Shown here in pieces: positions 50,711 to 57,914 of a stretch of DNA of 64,000 nucleotides. Where the stretch lies: NCBI GenBank assembly GCA_965213845.1, contig CBDCAI010000004.1:62001-126000 (forward strand). The letters are read 5' to 3'. Position numbers and translations under genes: made by a program. Every line of letters starts with the position of its first letter. The stretch's first letter is position 1. The DNA comes from JBBROS01 sp965213845 (GTDB taxonomy: Bacteria; Pseudomonadota; Alphaproteobacteria; Acetobacterales; Acetobacteraceae). Under the pieces are notes generated by a model, which saw only the letters and a list, made by a program, of their open reading frames with translations, was not told the DNA's origin and ran no database searches.

Positions 50711-51529
50711 ATGTTCACCCTTGCCACGGTTCAGGGAGAGATCGGGCCCGACGTTCGGCAGAACGGCCGTGCCATCCGCGCGGCCATGCTGCTGGCCGCC
50801 CAGTCCGGCGCACGCCTGGTGCATTTCCCGGAATGCGCCCTGTCCGGCTATATCGAGCTGCAGATCGCCGCCTGGTCCCAGGTCGACTGGACCACGCTCG
50901 AAGCCGAACGCGACCACATCGCCGACCTGGCCCGCCGCCTCGGCATCTGGGTCGTGCTCGGCGCCAACCATCGCTCGCTTCCCACCGGCAAGTCCCGCAC
51001 CGAACCCGAGCGCTGGCCCCAGAACAGCCTGTACGTCATCTCGGACCAAGGCGTCGTCGCCGGCCGCTACGCCAAGCGCCTGTGCTCCAACACCGAGCTG
51101 ACCTGGTGGTACACCCCCGGCCAGGACCCCCTGATGTTCGAGGTCGACGGCCTGCGCTTCGGCTGCGCCCTGTGCATCGAGGTCGTGTTCCCGCACCTGT
51201 TCGCCGAGTACGAGCGCCTCGGCGTCGATTGCATGCTGCTGTCCAGCTACTCGTTCGAGCCGATGCAGGCCATCATGGCCCGCGCCCATGCCGCAACCAA
51301 CTGCTACTGGGTCAGCCTCGCCACCCCCGTCGCCGTCAGCCGCGCCCTCCCCTCCCAGCTGTTCGGCCCCGACGGCCACCCGCTCGCCACCTGTGTCCCG
51401 GGCACCACCGGCATGATCGTCCAGACGCTGGACCCCGAGGCCGACCGGTTTCGCGTCGCGCTGCGCCTCGCTCGCCCCTGGCGCGCCCTCGCCCGCACCG
51501 GCGAGCTGCAAGGCCACGCCATCTCCTGA
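50711..51529 (+). CDS. Carbon-nitrogen hydrolase (nitrilase superfamily)
   Basis: A 272-residue nitrilase-superfamily amidase. The Glu-Lys-Cys triad is visible: Glu41 in VHFPECALSGY, Lys in GRYAKRLCSN near residue 119, and Cys in GCALCIEVVFPHLF near residue 155. The protein has no signal peptide. Members hydrolyse amides, nitriles or carbamoyl compounds. It is divergent from the liv-type operon, which in many bacteria imports amides, amino acids or urea; a functional link is plausible but not shown. Confidence 0.9.
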   Translation: MFTLATVQGEIGPDVRQNGRAIRAAMLLAAQSGARLVHFPECALSGYIELQIAAWSQVDWTTLEAERDHIADLARRLGIWVVLGANHRSLPTGKSRTEPERWPQNSLYVISDQGVVAGRYAKRLCSNTELTWWYTPGQDPLMFEVDGLRFGCALCIEVVFPHLFAEYERLGVDCMLLSSYSFEPMQAIMARAHAATNCYWVSLATPVAVSRALPSQLFGPDGHPLATCVPGTTGMIVQTLDPEADRFRVALRLARPWRALARTGELQGHAIS

Positions 51530-51549
51530 CCCGCCGCAACTCGGGCCCT

Positions 51550-52374
51550 TCACGCGAACAGGCTGGTCACGCCGGCCGTCCCGCCGGACCCCCCGGCCGC
51601 CTGCACGGCCACCAGATACCGCTTGGCGAACTGCTCCACGAAGGCCGGGCTCTGCAGGTTCGAAAGGTCGAGCCGGCTGCTGACGGCCTTTTCCTGCGCC
51701 TCCAGCGGTTGGAACGCGATCTGCTGCGGGATCCCCAGCGCCGTCGTCACCACCGCCCGCAGCGTTGCATCGCCCAAAATCTGATCCACCGACGTAATCC
51801 CGGAAGCCCGGCTCCGGAAATCCAGCGCATTCGACAGCCCCGGCGTGCCCGCATCCAGGCTCGTCCGCCACTGCACCTCCGCATAGCCGCTCACCACCGC
51901 GCTGGTCGCCGCCGCCGCTTGCAACACGCTCAGCCCCTTGTTGGCGAAGTCGTACGTCTTCGCCACCGCCAGCCATTGCGGGTTGACCAGCTTGCTCGCC
52001 AACGACCCCGCCTGCGACGTGTCCGACAGAAGCGCCTTGCTCGCCAGCGCCGCGAACTGCACCTGGTCCCCCAACCCGTTGGCCGTCAGCAGCACCTTCA
52101 GCGCTGCAGGGTTGGCCAGAAGCGCCGCCGGGGTCTTGGCCGTCGCCAGCCCCGCCCTGAACCCCGCCAGATCCCGCGCCGTCGCAGGCTGCGCCGACAC
52201 CGCCGCCACGCCCTTCGTCTCCCCCAGCTCCGCAACCTTCAGCGCCAGGATCGGGTTGCCCCCGGTCCCCGTGCCTGCCGCCGCCACCGTGCCATACAGC
52301 GCGCCCAGCAGGGACGACGTCACGTCCGTGCCTGACTGCGAAAACAACGACAGCGCGAGCGAGTCCAGGGCCAT
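51550..52374 (-). CDS. DUF1217 protein
   Basis: A 274-residue Ala-rich helical protein of family DUF1217, found in alphaproteobacteria, sometimes with flagellar genes. Recognisable text: FRAGLATAKTPAALLANPAALKVLLTANGLGDQ, LASKLVNPQWLAVAKTYDF, and SVDQILGDATLRAVVTTALGIPQQIAFQPLEAQEKAVSSRLD. No signal peptide or membrane helix is clear. The start at 52374 gives the natural N-terminus (MALDSLALSLFSQSG). No flagellar genes are nearby. It is divergent from cobD with 49 bp between starts. Confidence 0.82.
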   Translation of the reverse strand: MALDSLALSLFSQSGTDVTSSLLGALYGTVAAAGTGTGGNPILALKVAELGETKGVAAVSAQPATARDLAGFRAGLATAKTPAALLANPAALKVLLTANGLGDQVQFAALASKALLSDTSQAGSLASKLVNPQWLAVAKTYDFANKGLSVLQAAAATSAVVSGYAEVQWRTSLDAGTPGLSNALDFRSRASGITSVDQILGDATLRAVVTTALGIPQQIAFQPLEAQEKAVSSRLDLSNLQSPAFVEQFAKRYLVAVQAAGGSGGTAGVTSLFA

Positions 52375-52423
52375 GGCGCCACGCTGATAGAAAAACGTCA
52401 ACAAACCCCTAAGCTTGCCCGGC

Positions 52424-53374
52424 ATGCACACCATCGACATCGCCGCCGCCGCTCTGCTCATCGAGGCCGCCTTCGGCTACCCCGCACCGTTGTTCCGCGC
52501 CGTCAGCCACCCCGTCGTCTGGATCGGCACCCTGCTCGCCGCCCTCGAGAGCCGCCTCAACCACCCCGCTGCAAGCCGCGTCACCGGCGCCCTGGCCCTC
52601 GCCGCCCTCCTGCTCCCCGTCGCCGCCGCCACGATCCTCCTCGCCACCGCACTCCCGCCCGGCTGGCCCCGCACCCTTGCGTCGGCCGCCGCGGCCAGCA
52701 CCCTCCTCGCCCAGCGCAGCCTCGGCCAGCATGTCGCCGACGTCGCCACCGCCCTCCGCCACGGCCTGCCGCAGGGCCGCGCCGCCGTCGCCCGCATCGT
52801 CGGCCGCGACCCCGAACGCCTCGACGCCCCCGCCGTCGCCCGCGCCGCCATCGAGAGCCTGGCCGAGAACTTCGCCGACGGCGTCGTCGCCCCGGCCCTC
52901 TGGTGCGCCCTGCTCGGCCTGCCCGGCATCGCCTCCTACAAGGCCATCAACACCGCCGACAGCATGATCGGCCACCACACCCCCCGCTACGAACACTTCG
53001 GCTGGGCCGCCGCCCGCCTCGACGACCTGGTCAACCTCCCGGCCTCCCGCCTCGCCGCCCTCTGGATCATGGCCGCCGCCGCCATAACCCCGGGCGCCGA
53101 CGCGGCCCGGGCCTGGCGCGCCGTCCGCCGGGACGCCCGCCATCACCGCTCGCCCAACGCCGGCTGGCCCGAGGCCGCCATGGCCGGCGCGATCGGCCTC
53201 CGCCTCGCCGGCCCCCGCATCTACGACGGGACCACGGTCGACGACGCCTGGATGGGCGACGGCGAACCTCACGCCACCGCCGGCGACATCGACCGCGCCC
53301 TCGCCCTCTATCGCCGCGCCTGCGCCCTGCAGATCGCCGCCGCCGTGCTCCTGGCCGCCTTCACGCTGGCCTGA
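52424..53374 (+). CDS. cobD: Adenosylcobinamide-phosphate synthase (CobD/CbiB)
   Basis: A 316-residue polytopic membrane enzyme that attaches aminopropanol (phosphate) to adenosylcobyric acid. The family pattern is clear: EAAFGYPAPLFRAVSHPVVWIG at the N-terminus, ARAAIESLAENFADGVVAPALWCALLGLPGIASYKAINTADSMIGH (the most conserved block) and FGWAAARLDDLVNLPASRL. ATG 52424 is used. It converges directly on cobQ, the two stops touching at 53374/53375. Confidence 0.93.
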   Translation: MHTIDIAAAALLIEAAFGYPAPLFRAVSHPVVWIGTLLAALESRLNHPAASRVTGALALAALLLPVAAATILLATALPPGWPRTLASAAAASTLLAQRSLGQHVADVATALRHGLPQGRAAVARIVGRDPERLDAPAVARAAIESLAENFADGVVAPALWCALLGLPGIASYKAINTADSMIGHHTPRYEHFGWAAARLDDLVNLPASRLAALWIMAAAAITPGADAARAWRAVRRDARHHRSPNAGWPEAAMAGAIGLRLAGPRIYDGTTVDDAWMGDGEPHATAGDIDRALALYRRACALQIAAAVLLAAFTLA

Positions 53375-54844
53375 TCACCGCGCCAACCCGAGCAGCCGGC
53401 CCACATCCATGTGCGTCTCCAGATGCGCGGCCAGCCCGTCCAGCGCCGCCTCCACCGCCGCCTCGTGCCGATGCCCCGAGGGCGCGGCCCCCCACCGCCG
53501 CAGCCACGCCGCCCGCTGCCCGTCATCCTGGAACAACCCGTGCACATACGTCCCGGACACCAGCCCGTCCGCGCTGATCGCCCCATCCGGCAAGCCACCC
53601 GCCAGACGATGCATCGGCCGCGCGCAATCCGCCCCCGACGTCCGCCCCATGTGCATCGCATACCCGGCGAAACCCACCCCCGCCGCATCCACGCCCCGCA
53701 CCGCCTCCAGCCGCTTCTCCCCGCTCAGCACCGTCGTCACGTCCAGCAGCCCCAGCCCGGGCTGCGTCCCCCGCGGCCCCTCCACCCCGTCCGGGTCCGC
53801 CACCGCCGCCCCCAGCATCTGATAGCCGCCGCACACCCCCAGCACCCGCCCGCCCCGCCGCCGGTGCGCCACCAGGTCCCCGTCCCACCCCGCCGCGCGG
53901 AATGCCTGCAGGTCCGCGATCGTGCTCTTGGACCCCGGCAGCAGCACCACGTCGCACACCGGCAGCGCCTGCCCCGGCCGCACCAGCACCAGCGCGATCC
54001 CCGGCTCCTGCGCCAGCGGGTCCAGGTCGTCGAAGTTGGCGATCATCGGCAGCAGCGGCACCACCACCCGCACGCCCCCCCCACTGGGTGCGGCCCCCGG
54101 GGTCCCCGCCACCAGGTCTGCCGCATCCTCCGCCGGCAGCACCCCCGCCGCCCCGTAATGCGGCACCAGACCCAACGCCGGCCACCCCGTCCGCGCCGCG
54201 ATGAACGCCATGCCGTCCGCGAACAGGCTCGCATCCCCCCGCATCCGGTTCACGACGAAGCCGCACACCAGCGCCGCGTCGGCCGGGTCCAGCACCGCCT
54301 GCGTCCCCACCAGGCTCGCGATCACCCCGCCCCGGTCGATGTCGCCCACCACGACCACCGGCGTCCCCGTCGCCCGCGCGAACCCCATGTTGGCGATGTC
54401 GCCCGCCCGCAGGTTCACCTCCGACGCGCTGCCCGCCCCCTCCACCAGCACCAGCTCGGCCTCGGCCTGCAGTCGCCCGAAGCTGTCCAGCACCGCCGGC
54501 AGCAGCCCCGGCTTCATCGCCTGGTACTCCCGCGCCCGCGCCGAGCCCCGCACCCGCCCCTGCACCACAACCTGCGACCCCACCTCGCTCTGCGGCTTCA
54601 GCAGCACCGGGTTCATGTGCACGCTGGGTGCCACCCCCGCCGCCCGCGCCTGCAGCGCCTGCGCCCGCCCGATCTCTCCCCCATCCGCCGTCACCGCGGC
54701 GTTGTTGGACATGTTCTGCGGCTTGAACGGCCGCACCGAGATCCCCCGCCGCAGGCACGCCCGCGCCAGCCCCGCCACCAGCAGGCTTTTTCCCACGCTC
54801 GATCCCGTCCCCTGGATCATCAGCGCCCGGCCCACCCGCTTCAT
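53375..54844 (-). CDS. cobQ: Cobyric acid synthase (CobQ)
   Basis: A 489-residue glutamine amidotransferase/synthase that amidates four carboxyls of adenosylcobyrinic a,c-diamide. The N-terminal P-loop-like ATPase domain starts MIQGTGSSVGKSLLVAGLARACLRRG and contains the ISVRPFKPQNMSNNAAVTADGGEIGRAQALQARA block. LLPGSKSTIADL begins the C-terminal amidotransferase domain, with the nucleophile Cys in GRVLGVCGGYQMLG and the His in VSGTYVHGLFQ. It lies 7 bp after cobO on the same strand. Confidence 0.95.
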   Translation of the reverse strand: MKRVGRALMIQGTGSSVGKSLLVAGLARACLRRGISVRPFKPQNMSNNAAVTADGGEIGRAQALQARAAGVAPSVHMNPVLLKPQSEVGSQVVVQGRVRGSARAREYQAMKPGLLPAVLDSFGRLQAEAELVLVEGAGSASEVNLRAGDIANMGFARATGTPVVVVGDIDRGGVIASLVGTQAVLDPADAALVCGFVVNRMRGDASLFADGMAFIAARTGWPALGLVPHYGAAGVLPAEDAADLVAGTPGAAPSGGGVRVVVPLLPMIANFDDLDPLAQEPGIALVLVRPGQALPVCDVVLLPGSKSTIADLQAFRAAGWDGDLVAHRRRGGRVLGVCGGYQMLGAAVADPDGVEGPRGTQPGLGLLDVTTVLSGEKRLEAVRGVDAAGVGFAGYAMHMGRTSGADCARPMHRLAGGLPDGAISADGLVSGTYVHGLFQDDGQRAAWLRRWGAAPSGHRHEAAVEAALDGLAAHLETHMDVGRLLGLAR

Positions 54845-54851
54845 CCCTTCC

Positions 54852-55547
54852 CTAGAACTCCACCCCCTCCTGCGCCTTCACCCCCGCCGCGAAATGGTGC
54901 TTCACCACCACCATCTCCGTCACCAGGTCCGCCGCCTCGATCAGCCCCGGCCGCGCGTTCCGCCCCGTCACCACCACGTGCAACCCCGCAGGCCGCGCCC
55001 GCAGCCCCGCCAGAACCATCGCCTCGTCCAGGTAGTCGTAGCGCAGCGCGATGTTCAGCTCGTCCAGCACCAGCAGCCCCAGCCCCGGCCGCGCCATCAA
55101 GGCCAGCGCCTGCTCCCACGCCCGGCCCGCCGCCGCCACGTCGCGCGCCCGGTCCTGCGTCTCCCACGTGAAGCCCTCGCCCATCGTGTGCCACTCCACC
55201 AGGTCGTCGAACCGCCGCAACGCCTCCCGCTCCCCGGTCGACCAGGCGCCCTTGATGAACTGCACCACCCCGCACGGCCGCCCCCGCCCCACCATCCGCA
55301 GCAGCAGCCCGAACGCCGCCGTCGTCTTGCCCTTGCCCGGTCCGGTATGGACCATCAGCAGCCCCTTCTCGACCGTCTTGGACGCGACCTCGGCATCCTG
55401 CACCGCCTTCCGCCGGGCCATCTTCGCGGCATGCCGCGCCGCCTCGTCCCCGGTCTCGCCCCCGGTCTCGCCCCCGGTCTCGCCCCCGGTTTCGTCGCCG
55501 GTCTCGTCCCCGGTCTCGTCCCCGGTCTCGTCCACACGCTCGTTCAT
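54852..55547 (-). CDS. cobO: Cob(I)yrinic acid a,c-diamide adenosyltransferase (CobO)
   Basis: A 231-residue CobA/CobO-type adenosyltransferase that transfers the 5'-deoxyadenosyl group from ATP to the cobalt. The reversed P-loop is LLMVHTGPGKGKTTAAFGLLLRMVGRG, followed by VVQFIKGAWSTGEREALRRF, WETQDRARD, LLVLDELNIALRYDYL and HVVVTGRNARPGLIEAADLVTEM, all hallmarks. The N-terminal 30 residues consist of repeats of DETG/GETG encoded by a 12-nt tandem array, outside the conserved fold. It overlaps cobU by 4 nt. Confidence 0.94.
   Translation of the reverse strand: MNERVDETGDETGDETGDETGGETGGETGGETGDEAARHAAKMARRKAVQDAEVASKTVEKGLLMVHTGPGKGKTTAAFGLLLRMVGRGRPCGVVQFIKGAWSTGEREALRRFDDLVEWHTMGEGFTWETQDRARDVAAAGRAWEQALALMARPGLGLLVLDELNIALRYDYLDEAMVLAGLRARPAGLHVVVTGRNARPGLIEAADLVTEMVVVKHHFAAGVKAQEGVEF
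55444..55535. repeat. 12-bp minisatellite in the 5' part of cobO
   Basis: About seven units of a 12-mer (CCCGGTCTCGTC or CCCGGTCTCGCC on the plus strand) encode DETG and GETG repeats at the N-terminus of CobO. The unit is a multiple of three, so slippage would change the number of acidic repeats without breaking the gene. Confidence 0.85.
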
Positions 55548-56101
55548 TTCACCACCATCGGGATCCCCGCAACCATCAGCACCACCGCATCCGCCCGCGC
55601 CGCCAGCCGCTGGTGCAGCAGCCCCGCCGCGTCCCGGAACCGCCGGGCCAGCGCGTTGTCCGGCACGATCCCGAAGCCCACCTCGTTGGACACCAGGACC
55701 GTCCGCCCGTCCCGCCGGTCCAGCGCCTGCTCCAGCCCGGCTATCGCCGCCGCCACGTCGTGCCCGCCCAGCAGCACGTTGGACAGCCACAACGTCAGGC
55801 AGTCCACCAGCACCACCCCCGCCCCGCCCGCGACGCCCCCCGTCACCGCATCCAGCGCCCCAGCCAGATCCAGCGGCGCCTCCGTCGTCTCCCACCCTGC
55901 GCCCCGCCCCGCCCGGTGCGCCGCGATCCGCGCCCGCATCTCGTCGTCGAACGCCTGCGCCGTCGCCACATACGTCCAGGGCGCCGGCGCCCGCATCGCC
56001 AGCCCCTCCGCATGCCGGCTCTTGCCCGACCGCGCGCCCCCCAGCACCAGCGTCAGCCGCACCAGCCGCTCCGATTTGCCCCGCTCCATGGAACCGCTCA
56101 T
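55544..56101 (-). CDS. cobU: Adenosylcobinamide kinase/guanylyltransferase (CobU/CobP)
   Basis: A bifunctional enzyme of about 185 residues that phosphorylates adenosylcobinamide and transfers GMP to it for nucleotide-loop assembly. The Walker A is LVLGGARSGKSRHAE near residues 14-28. WTYVATAQAFDDEMRARIAAHRAGRG contains the segment with the GMP-accepting His, and VLVDCLTLWLSNVL and VLVSNEVGFGIVP are conserved. Two ATG codons (56101 and 56089) are possible starts; neither has a strong ribosome-binding site. It opens the leftward cobU-cobO-cobQ operon. Confidence 0.93.
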   Translation of the reverse strand: MSGSMERGKSERLVRLTLVLGGARSGKSRHAEGLAMRAPAPWTYVATAQAFDDEMRARIAAHRAGRGAGWETTEAPLDLAGALDAVTGGVAGGAGVVLVDCLTLWLSNVLLGGHDVAAAIAGLEQALDRRDGRTVLVSNEVGFGIVPDNALARRFRDAAGLLHQRLAARADAVVLMVAGIPMVVK

Positions 56102-56159
56102 ACTGCATCCCGATGGTCCGTCCCAATCGAGCCCGAACGCCCCGTGCGTCCGGCCCGGC

Positions 56160-56314
56160 TGCGGACGGTGAAAAGGGAAGTCGGTGCGACACCGGCGCTG
56201 TCCCCGCAACTGTGAGCGGTGAGACCCCTGCCGCACGCCACTGGGCAACATCCCGGGAAGGCATGCAGGGGGCGCGGGGCGAAATCCCCACATCCGCGAG
56301 CCAGGAGACCTGCC
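56160..56314 (+). ncRNA. Cobalamin riboswitch aptamer
   Basis: The plus strand shows the conserved elements of the B12 riboswitch in order: GGTGAAAAGGGAA near 56167, the CCGGCGCTGTCCCCGCAACTG core near 56190-56215, GCCACTGG near 56240, CGGGAAGGC near 56254, and the B12 box GAGCCAGGAGACCTGCC at 56298-56314. It should bind adenosylcobalamin and turn off the rightward DUF1636-cobWNGHIJ operon. The leftward cobU operon is on the opposite strand and is not covered by it. Confidence 0.93.
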
Positions 56315-56326
56315 ATCGGCGCGGCC

Positions 56327-56375
56327 CCACCGGGCTGCGTTGCGGAACGCGACGCCGGGCGGGGTGCCCCGGTGG
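56327..56375 (+). promoter_or_regulatory. Hairpin after the cobalamin aptamer (candidate expression platform)
   Basis: CCACCGGG (56327-56334) pairs with CCCGGTGG (56368-56375); a smaller hairpin (GCGTT/AACGC) can form inside the loop. It follows the B12 box by 12 nt and lies 100 bp before the first gene. It may act as a terminator or as part of an anti-sequestering switch, but no T-run follows, so translational or Rho-dependent control is more likely. Confidence 0.5.
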
Positions 56376-56475
56376 CGGCGGTGCCGGCATGGCATCGACC
56401 CGCGGGCGGGGCCCCGGGGGCGGTTGGCATCTCGTGTCCATGGTGAACCCATGGCTGCTGGAAGCCTGTACCCTC

Positions 56476-56862
56476 ATGCCCACCCTCCATGTCTGCACCA
56501 CCTGCCGCGCCGGCCGCCCGTTGCCCGACGACCAGGTCCCCCCCGGCCAGCACATGCTCGACGCCGTCGCCGCCCTCGCCGGGCCCGACCTCCAGGTCCT
56601 GCCCGTCAAGTGCCTCTCCAGCTGCGACAACGGCTGCGCCGCCGCCCTCTCGGCCCCCGGCAAATGGACCTACCTCCTCGGCCGCCTCGACCCCAGTCAT
56701 GCCGCCGACCTGGTCACCTACGCCGCAACCTACGCGCTGCACCCCACCGGCACCGTCCTGCCCTCCCGCCGCCCGCCCTCCCTCGCCCGCATCGTCCTGG
56801 GCCGCATGCCCGACCTGAACCCAGCCGCGGTCGACGCTGCCGGAATCGAGGTGGCGGCATGA
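56476..56862 (+). CDS. DUF1636 metal-binding protein of the cobalamin operon
   Basis: A 128-residue protein of family DUF1636, consistently found beside cobW and cobN. Conserved cysteines occur in LHVCTTCRAGRPL near residues 7-10 and VKCLSSCDNGCAAALS near residues 50-60, consistent with a metal or iron-sulfur cluster site (a thioredoxin-like ferredoxin fold is plausible). It may deliver or sense metal for cobaltochelatase; this is inferred from position. ATG 56476 is used because it gives the family's normal N-terminus; an in-frame ATG at 56440 exists. Confidence 0.85.
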   Translation: MPTLHVCTTCRAGRPLPDDQVPPGQHMLDAVAALAGPDLQVLPVKCLSSCDNGCAAALSAPGKWTYLLGRLDPSHAADLVTYAATYALHPTGTVLPSRRPPSLARIVLGRMPDLNPAAVDAAGIEVAA

Positions 56863-57914
56863 CCCCCATCCCTGCCCCCATCCCTGCGACCGTCATCACC
56901 GGCTTCCTGGGTGCCGGCAAGACCACCCTCCTGCGCCACCTGGTCGAGAACGCCGGCGGCCGCCGCCTCGCCCTCATCGTCAACGAGTTCGGTGCCGTCG
57001 GCGTCGATGCCGCCCTGCTCCGCGGCTGCGGCATCCCCGCCTGCGAGGAGGCCGACATCGTCGAGCTCGCCAACGGCTGCCTCTGCTGCACCGTCGCCGA
57101 CGAGTTCCTGCCCGCCATCCAGGCCCTGCTCGATCGCCCCAACCCGCCCGACCACATCGTTATCGAGACCTCCGGCCTCGCCCTGCCCAAGCCCCTGCTG
57201 AAAGCCTTCAACTGGCCCGGCATCCGCGACCGCGTCACGGTGGACGGCGTCGTCACCGTCATCGACGGACCCGCCGTCGCCGAAGGCCGCTTCGCCGACG
57301 ACCCCGAGGCCGTGGCCCGCCAGCGCGCCGAAGATCCCGGCCTCGACCACGACAACCCCCTCGCCGAGGTCTACGAGGACCAGCTCACCTGCGCCGACAT
57401 CGTCGTGCTGAACAAGACCGACCTGCTCGACGCCCCCACCCTCGTTCGCCTCCAGGCCGAGATCGCCGCCGGCCTGCCCCGCGCCGTCCGGATCGTCCCC
57501 GCCCAGCACGGCCGCCTCGACCCCGCGATCCTGCTCGGCCTCCTGTCCGCCGCACAGCTCGACCTGGTCAACCGCCCGTCCCACCACGACGCCGTCGATG
57601 GCGAGCACGAGCACGACGACTTCGAGAGCTTCGTCGTCCCCCTGCCCGAGGCCGCCGCCGCCGACGCGCTGCTCTCCCGCCTGCGCGTCGTCGCCGAGCG
57701 CCACGCCATCCTGCGCATGAAGGGCTTCGCCGCGGTCCCCGGCAAGCCGCTCCGCCTCGCGATCCAGGGCGTCGGCGCACGCTTCTCCCAGGCGTTCGAC
57801 CGCCCCTGGCGCCCGAACGAGCCACGCACCGGCCACATGGTCGTCATCGGCCAGACGGGCCTCGACCGGCCCGCCATCACCCACGCCATCACCAGCGCCG
57901 TCGCCGCCGCCTGA
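56859..57914 (+). CDS. cobW: CobW-type GTPase, cobalt metallochaperone
   Basis: A 351-residue G3E-family GTPase. Walker A GFLGAGKTT is near residues 15-23, ELANGCLCCTV contains the CxCC metal-binding motif, the Walker B region is HIVIETSGLALP and VLNKTDLLD is the guanine-specificity NKxD motif. The C-terminal CobW_C domain has a His-rich loop (HHDAVDGEHEHDD). CobW is thought to bring Co(II) to the CobNST chelatase. The start of the N-terminus carries a two-fold 12-nt repeat. It overlaps the DUF1636 stop (ATGA) and the cobN start (TGATG). Confidence 0.94.
   Translation: MTPIPAPIPATVITGFLGAGKTTLLRHLVENAGGRRLALIVNEFGAVGVDAALLRGCGIPACEEADIVELANGCLCCTVADEFLPAIQALLDRPNPPDHIVIETSGLALPKPLLKAFNWPGIRDRVTVDGVVTVIDGPAVAEGRFADDPEAVARQRAEDPGLDHDNPLAEVYEDQLTCADIVVLNKTDLLDAPTLVRLQAEIAAGLPRAVRIVPAQHGRLDPAILLGLLSAAQLDLVNRPSHHDAVDGEHEHDDFESFVVPLPEAAAADALLSRLRVVAERHAILRMKGFAAVPGKPLRLAIQGVGARFSQAFDRPWRPNEPRTGHMVVIGQTGLDRPAITHAITSAVAAA

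Noticed and set aside
56439..56455. CCATGG-TGAAC-CCATGG inverted repeat before DUF1636
   Set aside because: Six-bp arms only. It may hide the alternative ATG at 56440, but there is no further support for a regulatory role.
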